Below, piece by piece: positions 25,470 to 35,389 of a stretch of 64,000 nt of DNA. How positions within the stretch are numbered: the first letter of the stretch is position 1; each line of letters starts with the position of its first letter. The stretch is from Slackia equolifaciens. GTDB taxonomy: Bacteria; Actinomycetota; Coriobacteriia; Coriobacteriales; Eggerthellaceae. The translations under genes were made by a program, and so were the position numbers. The stretch is taken from NCBI RefSeq assembly GCF_003725995.1, contig NZ_QIBX01000004.1, forward strand, positions 1-64,000, read 5' to 3'. The notes beneath the pieces are model-generated. The model did not search any database, was not told where the DNA came from, and saw only the letters and a program-made list of their open reading frames with translations.

Positions 25470-27956
25470 TTACGCCTTGGAAACCTGGACAATCATCGAG
25501 TGCGCATTACCGTTGCCCTTGGACAGCGGCGTCGGGTGATACGTGGAAAGCGTATTCACGCAGCCACCCTCGTCGATGCGGTCGCCGTCCATATTGGCGT
25601 TGTGCCACGCGCCTTGCGGGATGCCGATCGTGCCCGGAATGATGCGAGGGGTCACCTTGGCCTCGATTCGAATCTCGCCCGCGGGGCTCTTTACGGCGCA
25701 ACGATCGCCGTTCTCGATGCCACGCGCCTCGGCGTCGACGGGATTAATCCACATCTGCTGACGGGCAACCTTCTCCAGCTCTTCGATGAAGCCGAAGGAA
25801 GAATGCGTACGGCTCTTGTGATGGAATCCCGCAGCGTACAGCGGGTACTCCTCGGTCACGCTGCCGTAGCCCTGGAAGCCCGGGGTGAACACGGGGATGG
25901 GGCTGATGGTTTCGCCATCCTCCAAATCCCACGTCTCGGCGATGTTCGCCAGGGTCTCGGAGTAGATTTCGATCTTGCCAGAAGGCGTTGCCAGCGGATG
26001 CCCCTCGGGGTCGTTGCGGAAATCCTCCAGGCCGATCTTACCGGGCAGCTCGCGCTTGTACACGCCCTGCTCGCGAATCTCGTCCCACGTAGGCATGTTG
26101 CCGTCGGCCTCGGCGCCCGTCTCATAGAGGTACTGAATCCATTCCTCCTGGGTGCGGCCTTCGGTGAAGTCCTCGCGCAGGCCGAACTTGTCGGCGATGT
26201 CGGCGCACACGTCGTAGCTGGTGCGGCATTCGCCCGGGGCCTCCTGCGCAGGGCCGCCCACGGTCACGCCGGTGTACCACTCGGCGTAGCCCTGCGTGTA
26301 CATGTTCAGCTGCTCGCCGCGCATGGCGTCAGGAAGCAGAATGTCGGCATACTTGGCGGAGTCGGTCATCACGGTATCCCAAACCAGAATGAACTCGCAT
26401 TTGCTCTCGTCCTGCAGGATGTCGTGCACACGGTTGATGTCGCCATGCTGGTTGGTAATGCAGTTGCCCGCGTACTCCCACAAGAACTTGATACCGCAGG
26501 GGAGCTTATCCACGCCCTGCACGCCGGCATTGGTGGCGGTCATCTCCTCGCCATGGTCGACGGCGTTCAGCCACTGGTACACAGGAATGGACGCGGTCAC
26601 ATGGCTCTTCTCCGCCAGCGAAGGCAATCCGCCCACAAGCGACACGTAGGGCTCCGCCTCGCGCTGACCGGTGTTGGTTCCGGGCAGGCCGAGTTTGCCG
26701 ATAAGGATGGGCAGCATGCAGATGGCACGCGTAGCGTCTTCGCCGTTGGTGTGGCGCTGCGGACCCCAACCCTGCACGATAAACGGAGCATCGGCCGCCG
26801 CGATCTCGGAGGCAAGGGCGCGAATGGTATCGGCGGGAACGGCCGTAATCTCGGCCGCCCACTCGGGAGTTTTCTCAACCATGTCGTAGCCGGTGCCCAT
26901 AATGTAGTCACGATAGGACTTGTTCTGGCCCTTTGCGCTCTCGGGCAGGGTCTCCTCGTCGTAACCCACGCAGTAGGTGTGGAGGAAGTCCAGGTCGATC
27001 TGGTCGTTCACGATCCACTCATGCGCGATGGCGCTCGCCAGCGCGGCGTCGGTGCCGGGGCGAATGGGCAGCCATTCGTCGGAATGTCCCGAAGCGCTCT
27101 CGTTCAAACGGTAGTCGATGTTGATGATGCGACCACCGCGACCCTTGACGGCTTCGCGCACACGGGCGAAATCCCACACGATATTGCCGCCGCCCATGCG
27201 GGTCTCAGCGGGGCTGTTGCCGAACATGACCACCAAATCGCTCGCACGCTCGGCCTCGGTCATGGAGCTCGCGTTCACGGCGTCATAGGGGCTGAACGCC
27301 GTGGCCGGCTTGCCCAGCGTGACATGGTTGCCGTTTTCGTCCAGGTTGCTCGAGCTTCCGTACATATAGGTCATCACGCACTGGAGCATATGCGTGGAGT
27401 AGTCATACAGCGGGTTCAGCTTGCCGCCCAGAAGGTTGAGCAGGCGGTCGGACGGATTGCCCGTCACCGAATGCATGCCCGAACCGTAGGTGCGATAGAT
27501 CGCCTCATTGCCGTACGTTTCGATGGTGTACTTCAGTTTGTCGGCGATGGTCTGGATGGCCTCATCCCAGCTGATGGCCTCGAACTTACCCTCTCCGCGC
27601 TTGCCCACGCGCTTCATGGGCTGTGTCAGACGGTCGGGATGGTTGAGCCAGCGACGCATAGAGCGGCCGCGCAGGCAGGCGCGTGCCTGGAGCGCATCCT
27701 CGCCGGTATTATCCGTCTCCATGTACAAAACCTTGCCGTCCTTGACGTGCCACTGGAACACGCAGCATCCGCCGCAGTTCACATTGCACTGACTCCAGAC
27801 GATTTGCTCCTCGCCGTCGGCGAAAGCCTGGGCGGGCGCAGCGCTGAACAAAGAACCGGCAGCGGTCGCCGAACCTCCTGCGACCGCCAAAGCGCCCAGA
27901 GCGCCGGTGGTCTTCAGGAAATTGCGCCGCGTGACGGCATGTGCAGTCTCCGACAT
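25470..27956 (-). CDS. DmsA-like molybdopterin oxidoreductase, catalytic subunit
   Basis: This 828-residue protein has a Tat signal (TRRNFLKTT, residues 9-17) ending near AQAFA. A 4Fe-4S site is formed by C57, C61, C65 and C94. YDYST (184-188) corresponds to the serine ligand of molybdenum in DmsA (S187), and FGNSPAETRMGGG follows, as in DMSO reductase. It is therefore a serine-type DMSO/TMAO reductase family enzyme acting outside the membrane; the oxide substrate is not determined. ATG 27956 is chosen over upstream starts because it begins the Tat signal and follows GAGGGGGAG. The divergent LuxR regulator at 28415 is the likely controller. Confidence 0.93.
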   Translation of the reverse strand: MSETAHAVTRRNFLKTTGALGALAVAGGSATAAGSLFSAAPAQAFADGEEQIVWSQCNVNCGGCCVFQWHVKDGKVLYMETDNTGEDALQARACLRGRSMRRWLNHPDRLTQPMKRVGKRGEGKFEAISWDEAIQTIADKLKYTIETYGNEAIYRTYGSGMHSVTGNPSDRLLNLLGGKLNPLYDYSTHMLQCVMTYMYGSSSNLDENGNHVTLGKPATAFSPYDAVNASSMTEAERASDLVVMFGNSPAETRMGGGNIVWDFARVREAVKGRGGRIINIDYRLNESASGHSDEWLPIRPGTDAALASAIAHEWIVNDQIDLDFLHTYCVGYDEETLPESAKGQNKSYRDYIMGTGYDMVEKTPEWAAEITAVPADTIRALASEIAAADAPFIVQGWGPQRHTNGEDATRAICMLPILIGKLGLPGTNTGQREAEPYVSLVGGLPSLAEKSHVTASIPVYQWLNAVDHGEEMTATNAGVQGVDKLPCGIKFLWEYAGNCITNQHGDINRVHDILQDESKCEFILVWDTVMTDSAKYADILLPDAMRGEQLNMYTQGYAEWYTGVTVGGPAQEAPGECRTSYDVCADIADKFGLREDFTEGRTQEEWIQYLYETGAEADGNMPTWDEIREQGVYKRELPGKIGLEDFRNDPEGHPLATPSGKIEIYSETLANIAETWDLEDGETISPIPVFTPGFQGYGSVTEEYPLYAAGFHHKSRTHSSFGFIEELEKVARQQMWINPVDAEARGIENGDRCAVKSPAGEIRIEAKVTPRIIPGTIGIPQGAWHNANMDGDRIDEGGCVNTLSTYHPTPLSKGNGNAHSMIVQVSKA

Positions 27957-28414
27957 AGTCTCCCCCTCAAATCTCGCGTTCCTCTTCGTTCGCGTATTCA
28001 AGCGAAGCGTCATACCGCTTGTCGTTGCCCTCGCTTCGTACGAATGCTTTAGGGGCGGGCGAATGGCGCGCTTCGCTTGCGCCGGTTGCCTTGGATCGCG
28101 CGGCCTGGGCCCTCTCCTCCGCGCTTCACCCGTATGCGTCAACAACGCACCTTTGACGGGCTCCATCCGGCAACGTTTGCGATGCCTAGCATGCCATGCA
28201 TGTGACTGAATCCTTGTCACATGATTCGTGCCATTTAGCGTTTTTCATTCGTGATTTGTCACATATTTTGCAATTCGAACGCCCTATCGCCATTATGGCA
28301 AGCGCAATTGCACGGCATCGCGCTACACTGCTGCAGACGCATCCAACAGCATGACTTCCAGCGGGCAAGCGCCCTGCGGTCCACCGCAATTCTGGATCTG
28401 AGAGAGGAGGAATC
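27957..28414. promoter_or_regulatory. Divergent promoter region with a CATGTGAC palindrome
   Basis: This spacer of about 460 bases lies between the DmsA-like gene and the LuxR gene. It carries a perfect palindrome CATGTGAC-N9-GTCACATG at 28199-28223 and a second related half-site pair GTGA-N4-TCAC at 28251-28262. These are candidate operators. No gene is seen in it. Confidence 0.5.
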
Positions 28415-29989
28415 GTGCCACAGCTGAGCGCCCTCAAAACCAAGCCCACGATCTCGAGCCTAGGCTTCGCGCTCTTTCTTGCCGTCAACGCCACGGCGGT
28501 TTGGGGCGGCGTGTTCCCCTTCCTCCCCTTAAGCATTCAAACCGAATCGTTCACGACGGCGTTCTTTTTGGCGCAATCGCTCATATTCGCTCTGAGCTAC
28601 CTTGCGAGCACGCTTGGCGTGTACTTCTTTCCCGACCCCGCCCGTCGCTTTCTGGTGTGGGCCGCAGGCGTGCCGTACTTCCTCGGCTGGTGCGCGCTCA
28701 TCGGAGCCGCTTACCTGAAGGCATTCGCGTTGCCGCTGGCAGTGGCGGGCGGCGTGTTCATCGGCGTTGGGTCTGCCGGGTTCTACATGGCGTGGCAGCG
28801 TCTGTTCGCATCGCAAAAACCCAGCGTGGGCAACCGAGACATGATCGTGGGCACGTTTTTGGCGCCTATCATCTATTTTGCGCTGTACCTGATTCCCATT
28901 GCCGTGACGGTGTTTCTCATCCCGCTGGTGTTCATGCCGCTGTTCGCCTTGAGCATCGTGCTCACCAGCCGCACCGTGAACCTCGATCAGCCCATGTTTC
29001 GCGACGTGCCGCGCGAGCACCCCAGCGTCTATCGGCAGGCGCTCGCCGATTATTGGCGCAGCGCGTTTTCCATCGGCGCGTTCGCGCTCTCGTGCGGCGT
29101 CATGCGGGCGCTCGCCGTCGAAACGCCCGAAGTGGGCGCACTCGTGAACCTGCTCTCAATGGGCAGCATGCTCGTGGCTGCAGGGGCGCTCATGCTCACC
29201 TGGCAGCTCAAGTCGCTGAGGATAAACATCTCGCTGGCGTTCAGGGTGTTGTTTCCCTTTGTCATATCGGCGTTTTTGCTCCTGCCTGTTTTTGGAAACG
29301 GATTTCTGGCGCCCTTCACCGGGGCACTTTACGCCATTTACAACTGCGCCATCATACTGATGATGATCCAATGCGCACAGGCGTCGCGCGATCGCGGCAT
29401 CAACCCCGTATTCATCTATGGGTTCTTCGCCGGCATCGTGTACATGCTGCATGACCTGGGATACCTAAGCGGCATGCTGGTGATTGACCTGAACGTGTTC
29501 GGGCCCCAGCCGTTTACCGCCATCGCGCTGTTTACGGTGTATCTGCTGGCCATCATGTACTTTGTGGGGCAGGGCGGCTTCAAGCAGGCGCTTTCGCCCA
29601 ATCGTGCGCGAGCCGAGCATATCGAGCTCATTCCCACTGCCGCCACTCCCGCCACGCGCCACCGCGCGAGCGCCAGCGTAGATGCCGCCCCGGGCGAGGA
29701 GGCGCCGCAAAAGGAGTTCCGCGACCGCCTTTCCAAGCAATGCGCCATGGTCAAGAAGCACTACAAGCTCTCCGACCGCGAGGCCGAAATCATGGAGATG
29801 ATGGCGCGAGGCGATACCGTTCCTCGTCTGGCGCAAAAGCTCATGGTGTCCGAGAACACCGTGCGCACGCATACCAAGCGCATTTACACGAAGCTGGACA
29901 TTCACAAGAAGCAAGAGATGCTCGACCTGCTGAGCTCGTTCAACCCGCGGGCGCTGCATGAAGAGGGCAAATCAGACGAAGGCGCATAG
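28415..29989 (+). CDS. LuxR-family regulator with about twelve membrane segments (2)
   Basis: This 524-residue protein has a long hydrophobic N-terminal part and a LuxR-type DNA-binding end: YKLSDREAEIMEMMARGDTV, SENTVRTHTKRIYTKLDIHK. GTG 28415 follows GAGAGGAGG. It is divergent from the DmsABC-type operon and probably switches it on in response to the terminal acceptor or another membrane-sensed signal. Confidence 0.9.
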   Translation: MPQLSALKTKPTISSLGFALFLAVNATAVWGGVFPFLPLSIQTESFTTAFFLAQSLIFALSYLASTLGVYFFPDPARRFLVWAAGVPYFLGWCALIGAAYLKAFALPLAVAGGVFIGVGSAGFYMAWQRLFASQKPSVGNRDMIVGTFLAPIIYFALYLIPIAVTVFLIPLVFMPLFALSIVLTSRTVNLDQPMFRDVPREHPSVYRQALADYWRSAFSIGAFALSCGVMRALAVETPEVGALVNLLSMGSMLVAAGALMLTWQLKSLRINISLAFRVLFPFVISAFLLLPVFGNGFLAPFTGALYAIYNCAIILMMIQCAQASRDRGINPVFIYGFFAGIVYMLHDLGYLSGMLVIDLNVFGPQPFTAIALFTVYLLAIMYFVGQGGFKQALSPNRARAEHIELIPTAATPATRHRASASVDAAPGEEAPQKEFRDRLSKQCAMVKKHYKLSDREAEIMEMMARGDTVPRLAQKLMVSENTVRTHTKRIYTKLDIHKKQEMLDLLSSFNPRALHEEGKSDEGA

Positions 29990-30010
29990 ACGCCACAGTT
30001 GATTCGGCTC

Positions 30011-30853
30011 TCACTCCACGGTCATACGCACGCTCATATCCAACGGCTTTGCCGTGAACAGTGACGTGGTGACAAGCCCGTCCACCCCGGTAGCAGCATA
30101 TTCGGCGGCGTTTTTAGGAGTAATCCCGCCGGCGGCAATGAGCGTCAGCCGCGGGTCAATTTCGCGCAGCTCTTCCACCAAAGCCCCCAGTTCGGCGGCG
30201 GGGATCTTGTCGAATTGGATGCCGTCCACGCCGGCATGCGCCAAGACACGTGCTTCCTCGGCATTTGCCTCAACGAACAGTTTCTTTTCGATGCAGCGGC
30301 GGCGCACGGCGGGAAGCTGCTCCACAAAAGCGTCGAACCCGCCCATGAATTTCGTGTGATGTTCAAACACCAGCGCCGTTTCGGAAAGGCCCAGCCTGTG
30401 CGGGAACGCGCCGCCCGTCATAATCGCCTTTACCAGGAAGTCCTTATTGCCCGGCGTGGATTTTCTCGTGGTGAGCACCTCGCAGCCGGGATTGACGGCA
30501 TGGACCGCCTCCACCATCTGGGCCGTCTTGGTTGCCACGGCAGAATAATGGTCAAAGAGGTTAAGACACACCTTCCACATCATGTGCAGGCCCGCCGCCG
30601 TGCCTGCGACTTTCATGAACGGCTGCCCCGCTTCAAGACGCGTACCGCTAGGCAGAGAGCGCTCAACCGAAAGGCCCAGCTTGGCCGCGATGCGCGAGGC
30701 TTCTTCGGTGCAGCAGAGCACGCACGCCTCCCGCGTAAAGTATTCCATGCTGCCGCGCGCATCTCCGATGCCGAGCACATGCGTCGTAAGATCGATATAG
30801 GGTATGTCTTCAGCCAGAAGCTCGTCTAAACGGGCATCCGATATGCGAACCAT
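30011..30853 (-). CDS. modD: ModD, quinolinate phosphoribosyltransferase-like protein linked to molybdenum transport
   Basis: This 280-residue protein has the nicotinate-nucleotide pyrophosphorylase fold: AEDIPYIDLTTHVLGIGD at the N-terminus, TTRKSTPGNKDFLVKAIMTGG in the centre and DKIPAAELGALV near the C-terminus. The ModD branch is found beside molybdate transport and molybdoenzyme genes; its biochemical role is not settled. Its place beside a molybdoenzyme operon fits. NadC would be the alternative, but the LTTHVLGIGD start and TTRKSTPG are typical of ModD. Confidence 0.85.
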   Translation of the reverse strand: MVRISDARLDELLAEDIPYIDLTTHVLGIGDARGSMEYFTREACVLCCTEEASRIAAKLGLSVERSLPSGTRLEAGQPFMKVAGTAAGLHMMWKVCLNLFDHYSAVATKTAQMVEAVHAVNPGCEVLTTRKSTPGNKDFLVKAIMTGGAFPHRLGLSETALVFEHHTKFMGGFDAFVEQLPAVRRRCIEKKLFVEANAEEARVLAHAGVDGIQFDKIPAAELGALVEELREIDPRLTLIAAGGITPKNAAEYAATGVDGLVTTSLFTAKPLDMSVRMTVE

Positions 30854-31027
30854 GGTGCCTCCGCTCTACGGCGCGATGATTGACTATGCATGCAGAGGCG
30901 CACTTCTCGTGCGCCCTCGGCTGTATTATATTCCACCGCAAGAATAATGAAGGTACAGTATCGAGCCGCTTCGGCTCGCATGCCGCGTATCGGATTACAA
31001 CATGCGGAACGAGAAGAGTCTCGGCGG

Positions 31028-32572
31028 CTAAGGCCTGCCAACCGAGGCCGTCGGTTGCTCTTCGTTGATGCGTTGCGCTCCGTCGTTCTGCTCTACCAGG
31101 TCGATTAAGTCTTGATGAGCGTGGATGCCTAGCTTGGCATAGATATGTTTCACGTGCGCCTTTACCGTATTCCGCGATACGGTAAGTTGCTCCTGGATGT
31201 AGGTGCGATCGCGCCCGCGGGCCAGCATCATGAACACCTCGAGCTCTCGCGCGGTCAACCCGTAACGCTGTGCCACCTCGCGGCAGCGATCCTCGAATTG
31301 CAACTCGGGAGTCGCCGTGGCGGCATCAACCGCGGGCACCACGCCCTGGATGGTTTCCGCGAAACTGAACCGATGGAGCCCTATGAGCGCATAGCCCACG
31401 AACACCAGGATTAGAGCGCCCTGAGCCGCGGCGACCAAATGGGTGTCGACCCCGAACGCCTGACCCATCCACACGCCAATCGCAGCCCCGAGTGTAGTGC
31501 CAAGCCCCGAAACGCCACGGCCCCATGCAAATATCGCAACCGATGCGCGTCGGTTGCGCGCCGCCGCCGCAATGAGCACCACCCAGGCAACGATGTCAAA
31601 CAGGGTATTACCCGCCGAGAGCAATGTGGTCGCAGCCATACGAGCCTCCAGGCCCAATGCGGCGTAGATGAAGAAGCCCCCGACAACGCAAAGCACCGAG
31701 ATCTGCGTGAGCAAATCGGCAGAAAACGCCCCATCGCGTCGCACCAGCACAAACACAGCAACTATGGCAACGGGAACGATCACAAGGAAGTCCGACAGCG
31801 GCACGCCCTCCATTTCGCCAAAACGAAGGGAAAATCCGAACGCTACGCGAAACAGAAACAGGCACACAAACAACTGGCTCCCAAGCGATAAGAACGACGA
31901 CGGCTGAGTGACCGCCGTATCGATGGGCGCCTCGCCTCGTTCGATCTCTTGAAGCACGGGCAGGGCCTCGCGCCATACAAGCGCGAGCGCCACCATGGGC
32001 AGCGCGAGAAAACCCACAAGCCCAATGCCCGAAGGAACAACCCACGAGAACACCGTGAGAAGGTAGTAAGCGACAAACGCAAGCGCGATGCAGGGCGCAA
32101 TCTGCCTGCTGGTCAGGCACGATGCCGCCGCGACTCCCACGGCGACCATGGCCCATCCGCGCGCGACAGCAACGACGCACGCAGCGATGGTCAGAGCCCA
32201 GGCATTGCCCCACGCAAGCGACCATACAAGGAGCACCGAACCCAAGATCGTCCCCATCACAACGATGCGCACCGATAGCGCGACCCGCAACCATAAGGGG
32301 CGAAGCGTTCCCACAAGTCCTAAGGCGATCAGCGTCGCGGCATTCGCCACCACCGAGATGTCGCGCGCATATGTAAACAAGGGATCGAACAGGGGAAACA
32401 CCGATACGTTCATAAGCGAGGCCGCCAGCAAGACGCACGTGACCGCAGCGCAAACGCGCACGAACATGCCAGCGCCTCCCTCCGGCTGCAAGTCAACGGC
32501 AGAATTCGCCGTCTTCCCCTTAGCCTTTCTCCGTTCTTCATTCGACGATTTTGAAATGCTCCCCGTTGGCAT
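31028..32572 (-). CDS. LuxR-family regulator with about twelve membrane segments (3)
   Basis: This 514-residue protein has a cytoplasmic N-terminal tail, many hydrophobic segments and a C-terminal LuxR domain (YGLTARELEVFMMLARGRDR, SRNTVKAHVKHIYAKLGIHA). ATG 32572 follows GGGAGGG and is preferred over the longer open frame. Unlike the other LuxR genes here it is not divergent from a reductase. It lies just downstream, on the same strand, of the cytochrome/FAD reductase pair, separated from it by a terminator. Confidence 0.88.
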   Translation of the reverse strand: MPTGSISKSSNEERRKAKGKTANSAVDLQPEGGAGMFVRVCAAVTCVLLAASLMNVSVFPLFDPLFTYARDISVVANAATLIALGLVGTLRPLWLRVALSVRIVVMGTILGSVLLVWSLAWGNAWALTIAACVVAVARGWAMVAVGVAAASCLTSRQIAPCIALAFVAYYLLTVFSWVVPSGIGLVGFLALPMVALALVWREALPVLQEIERGEAPIDTAVTQPSSFLSLGSQLFVCLFLFRVAFGFSLRFGEMEGVPLSDFLVIVPVAIVAVFVLVRRDGAFSADLLTQISVLCVVGGFFIYAALGLEARMAATTLLSAGNTLFDIVAWVVLIAAAARNRRASVAIFAWGRGVSGLGTTLGAAIGVWMGQAFGVDTHLVAAAQGALILVFVGYALIGLHRFSFAETIQGVVPAVDAATATPELQFEDRCREVAQRYGLTARELEVFMMLARGRDRTYIQEQLTVSRNTVKAHVKHIYAKLGIHAHQDLIDLVEQNDGAQRINEEQPTASVGRP

Positions 32573-32691
32573 TTCGCCCTCCCTTTGGTCGCTCCTCCAT
32601 CCAAGCTTCGGCGCAGGAACGCCGAAGCCGGACGGGCATGAGCATTGTATCAGCGGCCTCCCCTTTGAAATCCGCGCGAGACACGTCAAAA

Positions 32692-32721
32692 CCCCGCCGG
32701 CTTCAAAACGCCGGCGGGGCG
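32692..32721 (-). terminator. Terminator of the cytochrome/FAD reductase operon
   Basis: CCCCGCCGGC and GCCGGCGGGG arms surround a short loop. On the minus strand the stem is followed by TTTTG, in the right place after the FAD reductase stop. Confidence 0.75.
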
Positions 32722-32799
32722 GAAGAGGAGGGGCTTGTATGTTGGGCCATGTCTGCCAACGGCTCATTCGCCTGCAGCCATAGCCCATCCGCGTTTGCG

Positions 32800-34527
32800 C
32801 TATTTGCCCTGCGCAGCCAGCATGCCGGCGCGACGTCCGAACGTCATCGTGCGCCCAGCGGCCAGCCCCGTCATAAGGTTGGGGTAGCTCACGCTAAAGA
32901 AGCCGCCCGAATCGTTGCCCACCATGAACAGGCCATCGATCTGCTTGCCTTCATCGGTGATGGCATGCATATCGGTGTTGATGCGCACGCCATCGATGGT
33001 GGCCAGGAACCACGCACCCGTGCGAACGCCATAATATGGCGGATGGTTGAGCTTGGTGAGGCGATAGGGCTCCTTGTTGTAGTCTTCGTCCTTGCCCGCA
33101 TCGGCAAAAGAGTTATAGCGCTCCCATGTGGCAACCGTAGCTTCAACAGGAAGATTGAGCTTTTCGGCAAGCTCTTCCATGGTGTCGGCCTGCTGGATGT
33201 ATCCCGCCTCGATGAGCTCCTCGAAATCGCTCGCCATCTTGCTGATGGGCATGTTGGAGGGAGCCCCGTTATCGAAAGGATACAGGCGGCAGCAACCCAC
33301 TTCGTTGAGGTGTTTCACCTGGTCGACGTAATCGGAGTCCCAGATATCCACATACGTGTGATGCGGCTGCATGTAGGCGGAGTGCAGCATGTAGTCATAC
33401 GGACCGCTTTCGTTGCAGAAGCGCTCGCCGTTAAGATTCACCTTAAGGAAGGGCTGCTCGCCAAACCAGAACCATTTGCCGATGAGATCGCTGCCCGCCA
33501 CCTCATCGGGCTTGCAGCACGCGCGGTTAAACGTGACTGCGCATCCCAGCGGGTCGATGGCCGCGCCGCACCACATTGCAGCCTTGATGCCATCGCCCGT
33601 GCAGGCACCGCCCACGGGAACGTTGATCTTAAGGCGGTTGTTCCACGCCTGGCGGGCTTCCACCATCTCGGTGTTGGCAACATAGCCGCCGGTAGCAAGA
33701 ATGACTCCCTTGCTGGCATTCACACGAATGTAGTGCAGATCGTTGCCGTCCTGGCAGATGACGCCAGTAACGCGGCCCTCGTCGTTCTGCTCGCATTTGA
33801 CGAGCATGGTGTCGTAGCGGAACTCCGCGCCCAGTTCGATGGCATAGTCACGCAGGCACGTGCCGAAGCTCACGTTTTCGTCTTCGGTAAGCTTCTCGGG
33901 GCTGTGGCCCGTGGCCCACGCCTTGTCGCGCGCGCCCTGGCCGGTAGTGCCGATGGAGCCCTCATGCCACATGCGGAATTCGCCGTTTCTCTCCACGATG
34001 TCGGCAATCCAATCGATCATGGCGCCGGACTCATCTGCCCAGAGCTTGATGAGGTTGTAATCCACAAACCCGTTGGCGTAGCGGACGATGTCCTCCATGA
34101 TTTCCATCTTGTCGATGGCGAATTCGGGGAATTCCTCCTCGGTCTCCTGCTGATAGCGGGAGTTCACTGCGCCGAGGTCTTCGCGCGGATCGGCGATCTC
34201 GCTCATCTGTTCGATGCCCAACACCTGCGCGCCGTTCTCCGCCGCCGATATGATGGCCGGAATGCCGCCCGTGCGACAGCCTACCACCACAACCTCGGTC
34301 TCGAGCGTCTCGGTGATCAGCGACTCGTCAATCTCGGGCGCCTCGCCCAGCCAACTGGGGCTTGCGGGAGCCTGGGTGGTTTCGTTCTTTATTTCGGCGT
34401 TGTTGACGTAGCCGTTTCCGCAACCCGCCAGCGTGGTGGAAGCCGCGGCGGCAAGGGCGGTAACGCCGGCGCCTTTCAGAAAATTGCGGCGAGAGAAGCC
34501 CGCAACATTGGATGCGTTCTTATTCAC
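32800..34527 (-). CDS. Tat-exported FAD-dependent reductase (fumarate reductase family), lipoprotein
   Basis: This 575-residue protein has a twin-arginine signal SRRNFLKGAG (12-21) and a lipobox LAGC (C36). The dinucleotide site reads VVVGCRTGG (80-88), where arginine replaces the middle glycine of GxGxxG. Further family segments are GERFCNESGPYDYM, GAWFLATIDGVRINTDMHA and GLFMVGNDSGGFF. GTG 34527 is chosen because GGGAGG precedes it; the start overlaps the end of the cytochrome gene by 8 bases. With the adjacent NapC/NrfH-type cytochrome it forms a menaquinol-to-periplasm reductase of an unsaturated organic acceptor that remains unknown. Confidence 0.92.
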   Translation of the reverse strand: MNKNASNVAGFSRRNFLKGAGVTALAAAASTTLAGCGNGYVNNAEIKNETTQAPASPSWLGEAPEIDESLITETLETEVVVVGCRTGGIPAIISAAENGAQVLGIEQMSEIADPREDLGAVNSRYQQETEEEFPEFAIDKMEIMEDIVRYANGFVDYNLIKLWADESGAMIDWIADIVERNGEFRMWHEGSIGTTGQGARDKAWATGHSPEKLTEDENVSFGTCLRDYAIELGAEFRYDTMLVKCEQNDEGRVTGVICQDGNDLHYIRVNASKGVILATGGYVANTEMVEARQAWNNRLKINVPVGGACTGDGIKAAMWCGAAIDPLGCAVTFNRACCKPDEVAGSDLIGKWFWFGEQPFLKVNLNGERFCNESGPYDYMLHSAYMQPHHTYVDIWDSDYVDQVKHLNEVGCCRLYPFDNGAPSNMPISKMASDFEELIEAGYIQQADTMEELAEKLNLPVEATVATWERYNSFADAGKDEDYNKEPYRLTKLNHPPYYGVRTGAWFLATIDGVRINTDMHAITDEGKQIDGLFMVGNDSGGFFSVSYPNLMTGLAAGRTMTFGRRAGMLAAQGK

Positions 34528-35167
34528 TTGCGGCCTCCCATCCCTCGGGCAGGTTGAGCTGATGACACTTAGCACAGTAGAGCTGGCTGGTCTCGTGAAC
34601 CTTGTGGCAGTCGCCGCACTCAAGCTGGTTGTCCTGATGGCTGGAATGCGGATTGTACTTGGCGTCGTTGCCTTCGAAGCCCCACGTGGCATCCACGATG
34701 TCGGCCATGCTGTGGCACTCGGGGCGCGCGCAGAACTCCTCGTTAGCAAATTCCTTGCCCGTAGCGAGCATCCCGTCCTCGCCCATGGGATAGCTGTCCG
34801 ACACCCACGCCATGACCTCGCTCACCTGCGTAGTGATTTCGGCCTCGTGGCAATCCAGGCAGCCGTCGCCTGCCTGGGCGTGCTGCGTGACCAGCTTGCC
34901 AGGATCGTTGGACGTATAGCTTTCGACATATTTGTCCATCGGGCTGTGGCACACAGCATTGCAGAAGCTGGGCTGCTCGTGCCACACCCAGAAGCCCGCG
35001 CCGGCGGCAACGATGACCACCACCGCAACGATAGCGGCGATGATGCCCTTCCTAGGGCGTGCCTTCTTGGGAGCCGCAGCGGACTCAGCGGCGTCGGCGG
35101 ACACTGCCGCGTTCTGCTCGACGGCGTCGGTCTGCACGAGATCCTGGCCGTTGCTGTTCTCGGTCAT
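34520..35167 (-). CDS. NapC/NrfH-type membrane-anchored multiheme cytochrome c
   Basis: This 215-residue protein has one N-terminal membrane helix (about 41-62) and five possible heme c sites. Three are standard: CLDCH (103-107), CGDCH (184-188) and CAKCH (198-202). Two have unusual spacing: CNAVCH (69-74, three residues between the cysteines) and CARPECH (146-152, four residues). It oxidises menaquinol and hands electrons to the FAD reductase encoded directly downstream with overlapping ends. ATG 35167 follows GGGGGAGGGA. Confidence 0.92.
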   Translation of the reverse strand: MTENSNGQDLVQTDAVEQNAAVSADAAESAAAPKKARPRKGIIAAIVAVVVIVAAGAGFWVWHEQPSFCNAVCHSPMDKYVESYTSNDPGKLVTQHAQAGDGCLDCHEAEITTQVSEVMAWVSDSYPMGEDGMLATGKEFANEEFCARPECHSMADIVDATWGFEGNDAKYNPHSSHQDNQLECGDCHKVHETSQLYCAKCHQLNLPEGWEAASE

Positions 35168-35389
35168 TCCCTCCCCCTTTCCTTCGATTCTGTCGGGAAT
35201 CCGTGATGTCAGAATGCATCCGAAGGAGGAAAATGGCTATGCCCCCCGTGGGGTAATCTTTGAGAAATGCCTGTTCAGATAAGGTTTCGGGCTTGCGCAC
35301 TTCATGCAATCAGGCAGCGGCTCGCAAACCACCCACGACAGGAGCTTTTGGATTTCCTTCCTTTCGTTGCATTGCACAACAACAAGCTC
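35168..35389. other. Intergenic region with no recognised gene
   Basis: This spacer should contain the promoter of the cytochrome/reductase operon. A GAAGGAGGAAAATGG sequence near 35220 resembles a ribosome-binding site, but the frame after it has no recognisable protein features. Confidence 0.4.

Noticed and set aside
25500-28052. 850-codon open frame opposite the DmsA-like gene
   Set aside because: It is a shadow of the molybdopterin subunit; the translation lacks recognisable folds.
28199-28223. CRP-type site
   Set aside because: The half-sites TGTGA/TCACA are 11 bases apart rather than 6, so it is not a CRP consensus; kept only as a general palindrome.
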